Notes under the pieces: generated by a model
Told to the model about the DNA's origin: nothing
Seen by the model: only the letters and a program-made list of their open reading frames with translations
The model's database searches: none
Shown: positions 33,208-41,176 of the stretch, piece after piece
Numbering within the stretch: the first letter of the stretch is position 1
Layout of the letters: each line of letters begins with the position of its first letter
Translations under genes and position numbers: made by a program
Source of the DNA: Tectiglobus sp965247245
Lineage (GTDB): Bacteria > Pseudomonadota > Alphaproteobacteria > Rhizobiales > Hyphomicrobiaceae
Direction of reading: 5' to 3'
Assembly: GCA_965247245.1 (NCBI GenBank)
Contig: CBDFGV010000003.1
Span: forward strand, 3,224,001 to 3,288,000
Length of the DNA stretch: 64,000 nucleotides

Positions 33208-34770
33208 ATGAGCTGGCAGCCAGAGCTCGACGAACTGAAGCGTCGCGAAGCCTTTGCCCACGAGATGGGCGGCGCAGAAAAAGTCAAGCGCCAGCGCGAT
33301 GGTGGACGCTTCACGGTTCGTGAGCGCATCGACAAGCTGGTTGATGAGAACTCGTTCCACGAAGTCGGCGCTGTGGCGGGCCTTGGCGAATATGATGACA
33401 ACAATGAGCTTGAAAAGCTCACGCCATCCAACTGCGTTTTCGGCCGCGCCAAAATTGATGGCCGCCCCGTCGTCATTTCTGGCGATGATTTCACAGTTCG
33501 CGGTGGCTCAGCTGACGCAACCATTCCAGAAAAGAACATTGTCGCCGAACAGATGGCGGCACAGCTGCGGGTCCCAATCATTCGGGTTATCGAAGGTTCC
33601 GGAGGAGGCGGATCCGTCAAGACAATCGAAACGACCGGACGCGCCAACATACCCGGTGGCGTTGGGAAATCGACAATCGCCTATCAGCTGCTGGTTGACG
33701 CAATGGGGACTGTACCTGTTGTTGGATTGGGCCTTGGTTCCGTCGCTGGTCTTGGCGCCGCACGGCTGGCCGGAACGCACTATTCCGTCATGACCAAAGA
33801 AACCTCGGCCATGTTTGTTGCCGGTCCTCCCGTCGTCGCACGCCTTGGTCAGGATTTATCCAAACAGGAACTCGGTGGCTGGGAAATTCAATGCAAGGCC
33901 GGCGCCGTCGATCATGCCGTCGACACGGAAGAAGACGCATTCGAGTGCGCGCGCAAATATCTCTCGTACCTGCCATCATCGATCTACTCTGTTTCCGATC
34001 GCGCAGAAAACGATGACCCGGTTGATCGTCGCGATGAACAATTGCTCTCAGCAATTCCGCGCAATCGTCGTCAAGTCTATCGCATGCGCCCCATCATCGA
34101 GACACTCTTCGACAAAGGCTCGTTCTTTGAGTTCGGCTCGATGTACGGTCGCTCGATCATCACCGGTTGGGCACGATTAAATGGACTGCCGGTTGGTGTC
34201 ATCGCGTCGGATCCGTTCCACTATGGCGGTGCCTGGACCGCAGCGGCCTGTCAGAAGATCGTCCGGTTCGTCGATACCGCCGATACCTTCCAGATCCCCG
34301 TGGTCCATCTCGCGGACTGCCCAGGCTTCTTAATCGGCCTCGAGGCAGAACAGTCAGCCGTCATCCGCAATGGCGTCCGTGCCATGGCAGCCGTCAACCA
34401 GTCCAGCACCCCTTGGTGCACCATCATCATGCGCAACATATTTGGCGTCGCCGGGGTCTGTCATGCACCGTCGGGACGCTTTTCACTACGCTATGCCTGG
34501 CCATCCTCATGGTGGGGTTCGTTGCCGTTGGAAGGCGGCATCGAAGCAGCCTACCGCGCCGACATCGACGCAGCAGACGATCCCAAAGCCAAGATGGCCG
34601 AGATCGAGGATCGTCTCAACAAACTGCGCTCGCCGTTTCGAACTGCCGAATCATTCTGGATCGAAGAGATCATTGATCCACGCGACACCCGGCGCCTACT
34701 GTGCGAGTTTGCTGACTACGCAGAACCGCTCAGAACACCGGGACCGCGCGCCTATATGATGCGGCCTTAA
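33208..34770 (+). CDS. Acyl-CoA carboxylase carboxyltransferase (beta) subunit
   Basis: A 520-aa carboxyltransferase of the propionyl-CoA/methylcrotonyl-CoA carboxylase beta group, which passes CO2 from biotin to an acyl-CoA. Two crotonase-like halves are visible. The first has GRPVVISGDDFTVRGGSADA, RVIEGSGGGGSVKT and GLGSVAGLGAARLAGTHYSVM. The second has GWARLNGLPVGVIASDPFHYGGAWTAAACQKIVRFVDTADTFQIPVVHLADCPGFLIG. AGGAA before the ATG at 33208 supports this start over one 87 bp upstream. No biotin-carboxylase/biotin-carrier subunit is next to it, unusual for this family. It overlaps the converging hydrolase gene by 4 bp. Confidence 0.9.
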   Translation: MSWQPELDELKRREAFAHEMGGAEKVKRQRDGGRFTVRERIDKLVDENSFHEVGAVAGLGEYDDNNELEKLTPSNCVFGRAKIDGRPVVISGDDFTVRGGSADATIPEKNIVAEQMAAQLRVPIIRVIEGSGGGGSVKTIETTGRANIPGGVGKSTIAYQLLVDAMGTVPVVGLGLGSVAGLGAARLAGTHYSVMTKETSAMFVAGPPVVARLGQDLSKQELGGWEIQCKAGAVDHAVDTEEDAFECARKYLSYLPSSIYSVSDRAENDDPVDRRDEQLLSAIPRNRRQVYRMRPIIETLFDKGSFFEFGSMYGRSIITGWARLNGLPVGVIASDPFHYGGAWTAAACQKIVRFVDTADTFQIPVVHLADCPGFLIGLEAEQSAVIRNGVRAMAAVNQSSTPWCTIIMRNIFGVAGVCHAPSGRFSLRYAWPSSWWGSLPLEGGIEAAYRADIDAADDPKAKMAEIEDRLNKLRSPFRTAESFWIEEIIDPRDTRRLLCEFADYAEPLRTPGPRAYMMRP

Positions 34771-35591
34771 CCATCGTCATCGAGGAGGTCCAACAGTAGT
34801 GCCAATGTCCGCTCCGGTGCTTCCAGCTGCGGTAGATGCCCGATACTTGGCAATGGGGTAAAGGTGGACTGCGGGATGAGTTGATGCAAAGACCTTCCAC
34901 GCTCCAGCGGTATCCACGGATCATCCTCGCCCCAGACTACGTCCACAGGACAGCGGATTGCCTTGAACAACGGTTCCACCTCTGCCGTAAGTTTTTCATC
35001 GGCCTGTGCAAACTGGCGATAAAAACTACTGCTTCCGGCCTCGCTCAACCATGGTGAAACCAAAGCAGCCAAATCTTCGTCAGGAAGATCAGAGACAATT
35101 GCTCCACTGATGTACGCTTCAACGATCGCTTTGTGGATGTGTGGCGGCAGTCCAGAAAACGCGTCGATGTGACGACCAACATGATCAAAAAAATCAGAGC
35201 CCCAAGGTCGCATCGCGACGACATTCATAAGGATGAAGTGCTCAAACTCGCATTTATGCAAAAGGTGCGCGCGAAGCGTGGTCGCTCCACCCATGTCATG
35301 CGCAATCACAGACGGTCTCTCAAGACGCCAATGTTCCAGCATCTCGACAAATATCTCGCCCTGCACATCCAGCGCCGTACGCTGCGCTGGATCTTTGCCT
35401 GATCGGCCATAGCCGGGCATATCATACCAATGCACACGATAGCTCTGAGCCAGTTTGGGGATCACGCGATGCCAAGAGTACGACGACCACGGCCATCCAT
35501 GCGCAAGAACGAGATTGGGACCACTCCCTGCATAACCCGCAGTGACATTGCCTGCTGAGGTTAGGAAATTCTGATCAAGGTTCCAAGCCAT
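34767..35591 (-). CDS. Alpha/beta hydrolase with Asp nucleophile (dehalogenase/epoxide hydrolase-like)
   Basis: A 274-aa alpha/beta hydrolase. The oxyanion region is LAHGWPWSSYSWHRVIPKL and the nucleophile elbow is AHDMGGATTL, so the nucleophile is Asp rather than Ser. This is the hallmark of haloalkane or haloacetate dehalogenases and epoxide hydrolases. A later acid (WGEDDPWIP) and the catalytic His in SIGHLPQLEAPE complete the triad. The cap domain lies at about 130-210. Substrate is unknown; a halogenated or epoxide-bearing organic acid would fit the surrounding acyl-CoA genes. Its 3' end overlaps that of the carboxyltransferase gene by 4 bp. Confidence 0.85.
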   Translation of the reverse strand: MAWNLDQNFLTSAGNVTAGYAGSGPNLVLAHGWPWSSYSWHRVIPKLAQSYRVHWYDMPGYGRSGKDPAQRTALDVQGEIFVEMLEHWRLERPSVIAHDMGGATTLRAHLLHKCEFEHFILMNVVAMRPWGSDFFDHVGRHIDAFSGLPPHIHKAIVEAYISGAIVSDLPDEDLAALVSPWLSEAGSSSFYRQFAQADEKLTAEVEPLFKAIRCPVDVVWGEDDPWIPLERGRSLHQLIPQSTFTPLPSIGHLPQLEAPERTLALLLDLLDDDG

Positions 35592-35683
35592 GGGGCCACC
35601 GATACAAATTGGGGCTCAAACCCTACGATCTGGTAGCAACAATCGTTGCTTTCCAGTGAGCCAACAATCTCAAGAGACGACAC

Positions 35684-36103
35684 CTATTTCAACTTTAGCT
35701 TCTTGAAGACTCCGCTGGTGTTCAGCAAGACCTGATTGCCGCTGGTCACCTGGCCACGCACAAAGGCGAGGCTGCGCGTGCGCCGTACCAGTTCACCTTT
35801 TGCCTCGATGATTTCGCCAATGTTGCCCGCAGCGACAAACTCCGAGTTAAGCGAGATCGTGACGTAGCGGTCTTCCAGAACTTCCTTTGCGCTGGCCGCG
35901 AGAGCGAGATCGATCATGGTCATCATCAGGCCACCGTGCAGAATACCCTGCCGATTGCAATGGCGTGCCTCGGCCTTGAGAACGAAATGATGACCACCAT
36001 CCTCCGTTTGTTGCCAGAAGAATGGGCCGGAATGCATTTCAAACGGATCATCAGGATCGTAGAGGACAAAACCAGCGAGTGGCGACTCGGTTGTATCGGT
36101 CAT
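35684..36103 (-). CDS. PaaI-type hotdog thioesterase
   Basis: A 139-aa single hotdog-fold protein. The conserved RQGILHGGLMMTMIDLALAAS carries the HGG turn and the Asp of the PaaI family. A stretch near residue 70-100 (YVTISLNSEFVAAGNIGEIIEAKGELVRRTRSLAFVRGQV) gives the central strands. It probably hydrolyses acyl- or aryl-CoA esters. The ATG at 36103 lies ten bases after AAGGA; a GTG two codons earlier is also possible. It is the second such enzyme within 3 kb and sits between an alpha/beta hydrolase and a sulfatase transcribed the other way. Confidence 0.88.
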   Translation of the reverse strand: MTDTTESPLAGFVLYDPDDPFEMHSGPFFWQQTEDGGHHFVLKAEARHCNRQGILHGGLMMTMIDLALAASAKEVLEDRYVTISLNSEFVAAGNIGEIIEAKGELVRRTRSLAFVRGQVTSGNQVLLNTSGVFKKLKLK

Positions 36104-36220
36104 CAACACATCATCCTTGCAAGAAAATAGCGCACGCAGTTGTCAGGAACTCACCGTCCGTTGCACACTGCGGGACAACTGGCAACCGCTTCAACAGATC
36201 CACCTCAAGGTATCCGATAG

Positions 36221-37846
36221 ATGGCAGCTGAACAGCGCAACATTCTCTTCATTATGTGCGACCAGTTGCGGTTCGACTATCTCAGCTGCACCGGCCACCC
36301 GCATCTCAAAACGCCGAACATCGATTGGCTGGCTTCGCGCGGCGTGCGCTACGATAAAGCGTACGTCCAGTCCCCTATCTGCGGTCCATCGCGGATGAGC
36401 TTCTACACTGGCCGTTATGTGCGCTCTCATGGTTCAACCTGGAACGGCATCCCGTTGCGGGTCGGTGAAATGACCATGGGTGATCATCTCCGTGAACTTG
36501 GCGTGCGCACCGCACTCTGCGGCAAGACCCATATGGAGGCTGACAAAGAAGGACTCAAACGCCTCGGCATCGATCCTGATTCAACCATTGGCGTCCTGCA
36601 GTCGGAATGCGGATTTGAACCGTGGGATCGCCTCGACGGCCTGCATCCCGACGGATACGGTCACCCACCCTCGCACTACAACGATTATCTGCGGGGATTG
36701 CAGTTCGGTGGACCAAATCCCTGGGAGCAGTGGGCCAACTCGGGCGAAAGCGACGATGGCGAAATTCTTTCTGGCTGGCTGTTAGAACACGCAGACAAAC
36801 CGGCCCGTGTTCCGGACGAACATTCAGAGACGCCATATTCAACCACACGCGCGATGGAATTCATCGATGAGGCCGGAGACCAATCGTGGTGCCTCCATCT
36901 GTCTTACATCAAGCCGCACTGGCCCTACATCGTCCCGGCGCCCTATCACAACATGTATGGTCCGGAGCACGTCATCCCCGTCATCCGCAATGACGAAGAG
37001 CGGGCCAATGCCCACCCGATCCTCCAAGCATACTATCAGCACCGCTTTTCAAAGGTGTTCGAACGTGATGGCGTACGCGAACACGTCATTCCTGCCTACA
37101 TGGGTCTGATCAAGCAAATCGATGATCAACTCGGACGCTTATGGAAATTCCTTCAGGAGCGCGGCCTCTTTGACAATACAATGATCGTATTTACGTCCGA
37201 TCATGGCGACTATCTCGGCGATCACTGGCTTGGCGAAAAGGAAATGTTCCACGAGATATCAGTCAAGATTCCGCTCATTGTTTATGACCCATCAAAAGAG
37301 GCCGATGCCACCCGCGGCCAGGTAAGCGACGCACTCATCGAGTCAATCGATCTCGTCCCCACATTTGTTGAATTTGCCGGCGGCGAGATCAGGACCAACA
37401 TCCTTGAAGGTCAATCACTGCTGCCATCGCTCCGCAACACGGACTACAAGCATGATCGTGAAATCGTAATCTCCGAGTACGATTACTCAGTTCGTCGGGC
37501 CCGTCGCATTCTCGATCAGCCGATACCGGATTGCAAACTCATCATGGCGTTTGATGGCCGCTGGAAATATGTCCATGTCGAAGGCATGGCACCGATGCTC
37601 TACGATCTTGAGACCGACCCAGACGAATTCAAAGATCTCGGCTGCGATCCAGCCTGTGAAGAACATAGACATCGCTTACGCGAAGCAATCTTTGAATGGT
37701 CGAGAAAACCAAACGCGCGCGTCACTGCGACCGATGCTCAAATTGCAGCCCGTGCGGGAGGCGAGTTCAAACGCGGTATCCTCATTGGCTTCTGGGACGA
37801 TGAAGATATCGAGGAAGCCAAACGAGATGGCGAAAGCGGCAACTAG
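36221..37846 (+). CDS. Type I sulfatase (formylglycine-dependent arylsulfatase family)
   Basis: A 541-aa sulfatase-fold enzyme. The modification motif CGPSR (Cys54-Arg58) should be converted to formylglycine. Metal ligands are expected in IMCDQLR near the N-terminus and in FTSDHGDYLGDH further on. The sequence has no signal peptide, so it probably acts in the cytoplasm, as choline sulfatases and phosphonate monoester hydrolases do. The substrate is not readable; the length and lack of a leader favour a small sulfate or phosphonate ester. A short-chain dehydrogenase follows 48 bp downstream and may process its product. No sulfatase-maturing enzyme is in the window. Confidence 0.9.
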   Translation: MAAEQRNILFIMCDQLRFDYLSCTGHPHLKTPNIDWLASRGVRYDKAYVQSPICGPSRMSFYTGRYVRSHGSTWNGIPLRVGEMTMGDHLRELGVRTALCGKTHMEADKEGLKRLGIDPDSTIGVLQSECGFEPWDRLDGLHPDGYGHPPSHYNDYLRGLQFGGPNPWEQWANSGESDDGEILSGWLLEHADKPARVPDEHSETPYSTTRAMEFIDEAGDQSWCLHLSYIKPHWPYIVPAPYHNMYGPEHVIPVIRNDEERANAHPILQAYYQHRFSKVFERDGVREHVIPAYMGLIKQIDDQLGRLWKFLQERGLFDNTMIVFTSDHGDYLGDHWLGEKEMFHEISVKIPLIVYDPSKEADATRGQVSDALIESIDLVPTFVEFAGGEIRTNILEGQSLLPSLRNTDYKHDREIVISEYDYSVRRARRILDQPIPDCKLIMAFDGRWKYVHVEGMAPMLYDLETDPDEFKDLGCDPACEEHRHRLREAIFEWSRKPNARVTATDAQIAARAGGEFKRGILIGFWDDEDIEEAKRDGESGN

Positions 37847-37894
37847 CTCGAATTGTAGCTAGAAGAAGATACTTGGTCTGGGAGGACACGTGGT

Positions 37895-38707
37895 ATGGCA
37901 GGACTAGGAGACAGCTGGCTCGGACTGGAAGGCAAAGTGGTTGCCGTAACCGGGGCAGGCAGCGGCATTGGTCGAGCCACCGCAGCTGAGTTTGCCAGTG
38001 TTGGTGCAAAAGTCGTTCTGCTCGATGTTAATCTTGAGGCATGTGAGTTGGCAGCCAAAGAGATTTCTGGAAGCAGCAACAGTGCGGAAACGGCTGCGTT
38101 TCAATGCGACGTCACCGATGATGCAAGCGTCGACTCCGCCGCAAAAGAAGCACAGGGCGTCTTCGGCCAGATCGATGTCCTGATCAACAACGCCGGCATC
38201 CTCCGCCCTGGCACACTCGACACTATATCAGTCGACGACTGGGAAAAGTTGATGAACGTCAACGTAACCGGCTACCTGCGCTGCGCCCAGACCTTCGGAC
38301 AATGCATGTTAGAACGCGGCAGCGGGTCTATCGTTCACGTTGCGTCCATTGCCGCCAGCGAGCCGCAAGCCAACAGTGGCGCCTATAGTCCCGGCAAGGC
38401 AGCCGTCGTCATGCTTTCGCGTCAGCTGGCCTACGAATGGGGACCGCGCGGCGTGCGTAGCAACTGTGTCAGCCCTGGCCTCGTGCGCACCGCCCTGAGC
38501 GAGGCATTCTATCAGGCACCGGGCGTTCTCGAAAAACGCGAAGCCATTGTCCCCATGCGCCGCGTTGCCAAGCCCGAGGATATCGCCGAGGCCGCCGTTT
38601 TCCTCGCAAGCACCAAGGCGAGCTACATCAACGGCCAGGAAATCTTGATCGACGGAGGTCTCTCACAGACCTTGATGGGTTTCGTCCCGAGACCAGGGTT
38701 TGAGTAA
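37895..38707 (+). CDS. Short-chain dehydrogenase/reductase
   Basis: A 270-aa classical SDR with the cofactor motif TGAGSGIG near residue 19, NNAG near 98, the catalytic Ser in VHVASIAA, and YSPGK in place of YxxxK with Tyr and Lys retained. The C-terminal ASTKASYINGQEILIDGG is typical. Aspartate at the end of the second strand (LLDVN) favours NAD over NADP. GGAGG nine bases before the ATG supports the start. It lies between the sulfatase and a PPOX-type flavoprotein on the same strand with spacings of 48 and 6 bp, so the three form an operon. Confidence 0.9.
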   Translation: MAGLGDSWLGLEGKVVAVTGAGSGIGRATAAEFASVGAKVVLLDVNLEACELAAKEISGSSNSAETAAFQCDVTDDASVDSAAKEAQGVFGQIDVLINNAGILRPGTLDTISVDDWEKLMNVNVTGYLRCAQTFGQCMLERGSGSIVHVASIAASEPQANSGAYSPGKAAVVMLSRQLAYEWGPRGVRSNCVSPGLVRTALSEAFYQAPGVLEKREAIVPMRRVAKPEDIAEAAVFLASTKASYINGQEILIDGGLSQTLMGFVPRPGFE

Positions 38708-38713
38708 CCATCC

Positions 38714-39136
38714 ATGTTGAGTGCTGAACAAAGCTCGTTCCTCGATGCACATCCAGTGGCCCGGTTGGCGACAGCCGACGGGAACGGTGCACCTCATGTT
38801 ATTCCGATTTGCTATGTCGTGATTGAAGACACGCTTTATTTCGGCATTGACGAGAAACCGAAGAGCGCAAGCAGCAAGCCGCTGAAGAGAATCCGCAACC
38901 TCATCGAAAATCCGAAAGCTGCAGTTGTCGTTGATCGTTATGATGATGACTGGAGCCAACTCGGCTGGGTCATGATACGGGGCCCTGCCGAGATACTCGA
39001 AAACTGCGTCGAACAGGTTCGAGCCCACGAGGCCTTGCGCGTTCGCTACCCACAGTACAGAGAAATGTACCTGGAACCACTTCCGGTCGTCGCAATCCGT
39101 ATCAAGCGGGTCGTAAGCTGGGGAAATCTCGATTGA
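38714..39136 (+). CDS. PPOX-class flavin/deazaflavin (F420)-type oxidoreductase
   Basis: A 140-aa split-barrel protein of the pyridoxamine 5'-phosphate oxidase superfamily. It opens LSAEQSSFLDAHPVARLATADGNGAPHVIPICYVV and continues through KPKSASSKPLKRIRNLIENPKAAVVVDRYDDDW. This pattern matches the TIGR03668-like group of putative F420-dependent enzymes best known from actinobacteria (Rv2991-like). FMN or heme use cannot be excluded. It follows the SDR gene by 6 bp in the sulfatase operon. With two luciferase-like proteins in this window it hints that the organism uses F420. Confidence 0.82.
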   Translation: MLSAEQSSFLDAHPVARLATADGNGAPHVIPICYVVIEDTLYFGIDEKPKSASSKPLKRIRNLIENPKAAVVVDRYDDDWSQLGWVMIRGPAEILENCVEQVRAHEALRVRYPQYREMYLEPLPVVAIRIKRVVSWGNLD

Positions 39137-39240
39137 ATAACTGTTCGATCGAAAATTGATCCACTGTTTGAATCGAACATTATGAGAGGATGCGGCACCC
39201 CACTGATTTGGGTCATGCCCGGAACGGTAAATTTCCAAAG

Positions 39241-40110
39241 ATGGCAAAACCAAAGAAGTCCACAAAATCACGAGCACTAACGGTGCGTCGCGGCGGTGAG
39301 GCTGACAACCCAGTCTCGGAGCTGATCGTTGTTGTCCGCGGACAGCCAGTTATTCTCGCACCCGACCTCGCTCAACTCTACGGCACCACTACGAGTGCCG
39401 TGAACCAGTACCGCCGACGCAATGAAGATCGTTTTACCAGCGATTACGCATTCCAATTGACCCGCGAAGAGTGGGAACACTTGAAATCACAAGGCGTGAT
39501 GTCAAATCGATCGCACGGTGGCCGCCGCGTGCGACCGTGGGCCTATACCGAACATGGCGTTGCCATGATGTCGATGGGAATGAAAAGCGATGATGCCGTC
39601 AGACTATCAAAAGTCGTTATCGATACATTCGTGAGATTCCGACGTGGCGAGCTACAGCCAGAGCCTACACTCCCAGGGCCGGAGGCAAAGAAGTTCCGCC
39701 GTCGCTTACAAAAGAAAATATTCAAGCAGATGGAAAACCTGCTTGATACCAGCCTGCCGTCCAATCCGGACATCACACTGCGCGAAGAGCTTGGAAGCAT
39801 CGCGACCAACGCTATGGGCAGCATGAAGGCCGTAATTGCCAAACCGGCACAGCAAAGCGAGAAGATGTCGGCCGAGGTCACCAAAATCCTGGCTGAAGCC
39901 GAAAAGCTCTACGCCGAGACAAGAAAGCTAAAAGTAGAAGCCGATGCCATCGCCATGCAGAACTACCGTGATCGGTTGAGCCTACTACGAGAGCTGCGTG
40001 AAATGTCGATGCAGCTAGAACGCGACGACTGGATTGATGCCTTTCAAGGTTCATTCGGTGAAGCTGAAAAACGCATTGCGCTGCCACAACCTGACGAAGA
40101 GCAGGAATAG
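39241..40110 (+). CDS. ORF6N-domain protein with C-terminal coiled coil
   Basis: A 289-aa protein. Residues about 20-110 match the ORF6N domain (VRGQPVILAPDLAQLYGTTTSAVNQYRRRNEDRF, then AYTEHGVAMMS), a DNA-binding module first described in phage and large DNA viruses and often found in bacterial genomes next to mobile DNA. The rest is helical, rich in Lys, Glu and Ala, ending in a charged tail. No integrase or phage structural gene is near, so this is either a domesticated regulator or a remnant. The start at 39241 leaves a lysine-rich leader; an ATG at 39190 is in frame, with GAGAGG too close to serve it. Confidence 0.8.
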   Translation: MAKPKKSTKSRALTVRRGGEADNPVSELIVVVRGQPVILAPDLAQLYGTTTSAVNQYRRRNEDRFTSDYAFQLTREEWEHLKSQGVMSNRSHGGRRVRPWAYTEHGVAMMSMGMKSDDAVRLSKVVIDTFVRFRRGELQPEPTLPGPEAKKFRRRLQKKIFKQMENLLDTSLPSNPDITLREELGSIATNAMGSMKAVIAKPAQQSEKMSAEVTKILAEAEKLYAETRKLKVEADAIAMQNYRDRLSLLRELREMSMQLERDDWIDAFQGSFGEAEKRIALPQPDEEQE

Positions 40111-40251
40111 TCACCTGCCGCAAACTTGAAATCACAATCTGCCATTTCATTTGGAATTGTAGGCATACTCCCGACAGTACTCCTCTGGTCAAGACCGACC
40201 AAAAGGCTCATAGTCCAGTCGTGAGCCACAAAAATCGTTTGGAGGAAATCC

Positions 40252-41088
40252 ATGAAATTCGGTGTCTTCTACTTCCCAACCGACTACGGCATCCAGGTAC
40301 CTGAACTGGCGGTCGAGCTCGAAAACCGCAATATCGAGTCTCTGTTCGTTTGCGAGCACACACACATCCCGACCAGCCGTAAATCGCCCTTTCCTGGTGG
40401 CGGCGAGCTACCAAAAAAGTATATTCACACACACGACCCGTTCATCGCCCTGTCGTTTGCTGCAGCACTGACCAAAAAGCTGCGCCTCGGCACGGGTATC
40501 TGCCTTGTGCCGCAACACGATCCAATCGTTCTGGCCAAAGTGATTGCCAGCCTCGACATGATGTCGGGCGGCCGCTTTGAATTCGGAATTGGTGGCGGCT
40601 GGAATGTCGATGAAATGAACAACCATGGCGTTGAGTACAAGACACGCTTCAAGCAGATGCGTGAGCATACGGAAGCCATGAAGGCCATCTGGACGCAAGA
40701 CGAAGCCAGCTACCACGGCGAGTTCGTGAACTTCGACCCGATCTGGTCATACCCGAAACCGACGCAGAAGCCACATCCACCTATCCTGCTCGGCGGTGAG
40801 ACGGACTACACACTGAAGCGAATTGTCGAATACTGCGACGGTTGGATTCCGCGCGGCAACATGAACTTCGACCCCAAGGTCAGCCTGAAGCGCCTGCACG
40901 ACATGGCCGACAAGCACGGTCGCGATCCGAAAGAGCTTTCGACCACGCTATTCCGTGGACCAACCACCAAGCAGGAACTCGATGCCTGCCGCGAAGCCGG
41001 CGTCGATCGCGTACTCTATGAGGTACCTGACGGCACGCGGGACGATGCACTCAAAGCCCTCGATGATGTCGTCGAACTGATGAGCTGA
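40252..41088 (+). CDS. LLM-class F420-type oxidoreductase
   Basis: A 278-aa luciferase-like TIM-barrel protein. MKFGVFYFPTDYGIQVPELAVELENRNIESLFVCEHTHIP is the N-terminus typical of the TIGR03619-like putative F420-dependent group. Later come LGTGICLVPQHDPIVLAKVIASLDMMSGGRFEFGIGGGWN and PPILLGGETDYTLKRIVEYCDGWIPRG. A perfect GGAGG precedes the ATG, so it should be well expressed. It is followed by a strong terminator and is probably monocistronic. It shares the superfamily, but not close similarity, with the protein at 23482. The substrate is unknown. Confidence 0.9.
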   Translation: MKFGVFYFPTDYGIQVPELAVELENRNIESLFVCEHTHIPTSRKSPFPGGGELPKKYIHTHDPFIALSFAAALTKKLRLGTGICLVPQHDPIVLAKVIASLDMMSGGRFEFGIGGGWNVDEMNNHGVEYKTRFKQMREHTEAMKAIWTQDEASYHGEFVNFDPIWSYPKPTQKPHPPILLGGETDYTLKRIVEYCDGWIPRGNMNFDPKVSLKRLHDMADKHGRDPKELSTTLFRGPTTKQELDACREAGVDRVLYEVPDGTRDDALKALDDVVELMS

Positions 41089-41122
41089 GCCAGTCGATCC
41101 AAGCTCAACGATAAGGCTACTT

Positions 41123-41162
41123 GTCCGCGCCGAGAAACATCCAAGGCGCGGACTTTCTTTTT
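41123..41162 (+). terminator. Strong rho-independent terminator
   Basis: GTCCGCGCC pairs perfectly with GGCGCGGAC across a 13-base loop, followed by TTTCTTTTT. It lies 35 bp after the stop of the LLM oxidoreductase gene. Confidence 0.9.
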
Positions 41163-41176
41163 CGGATCCCTCATCC

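Noticed and set aside
39241..40110. Prophage or integrative element around the ORF6N gene
   Set aside because: No integrase, terminase, capsid or repeat ends are visible within several kilobases on either side.
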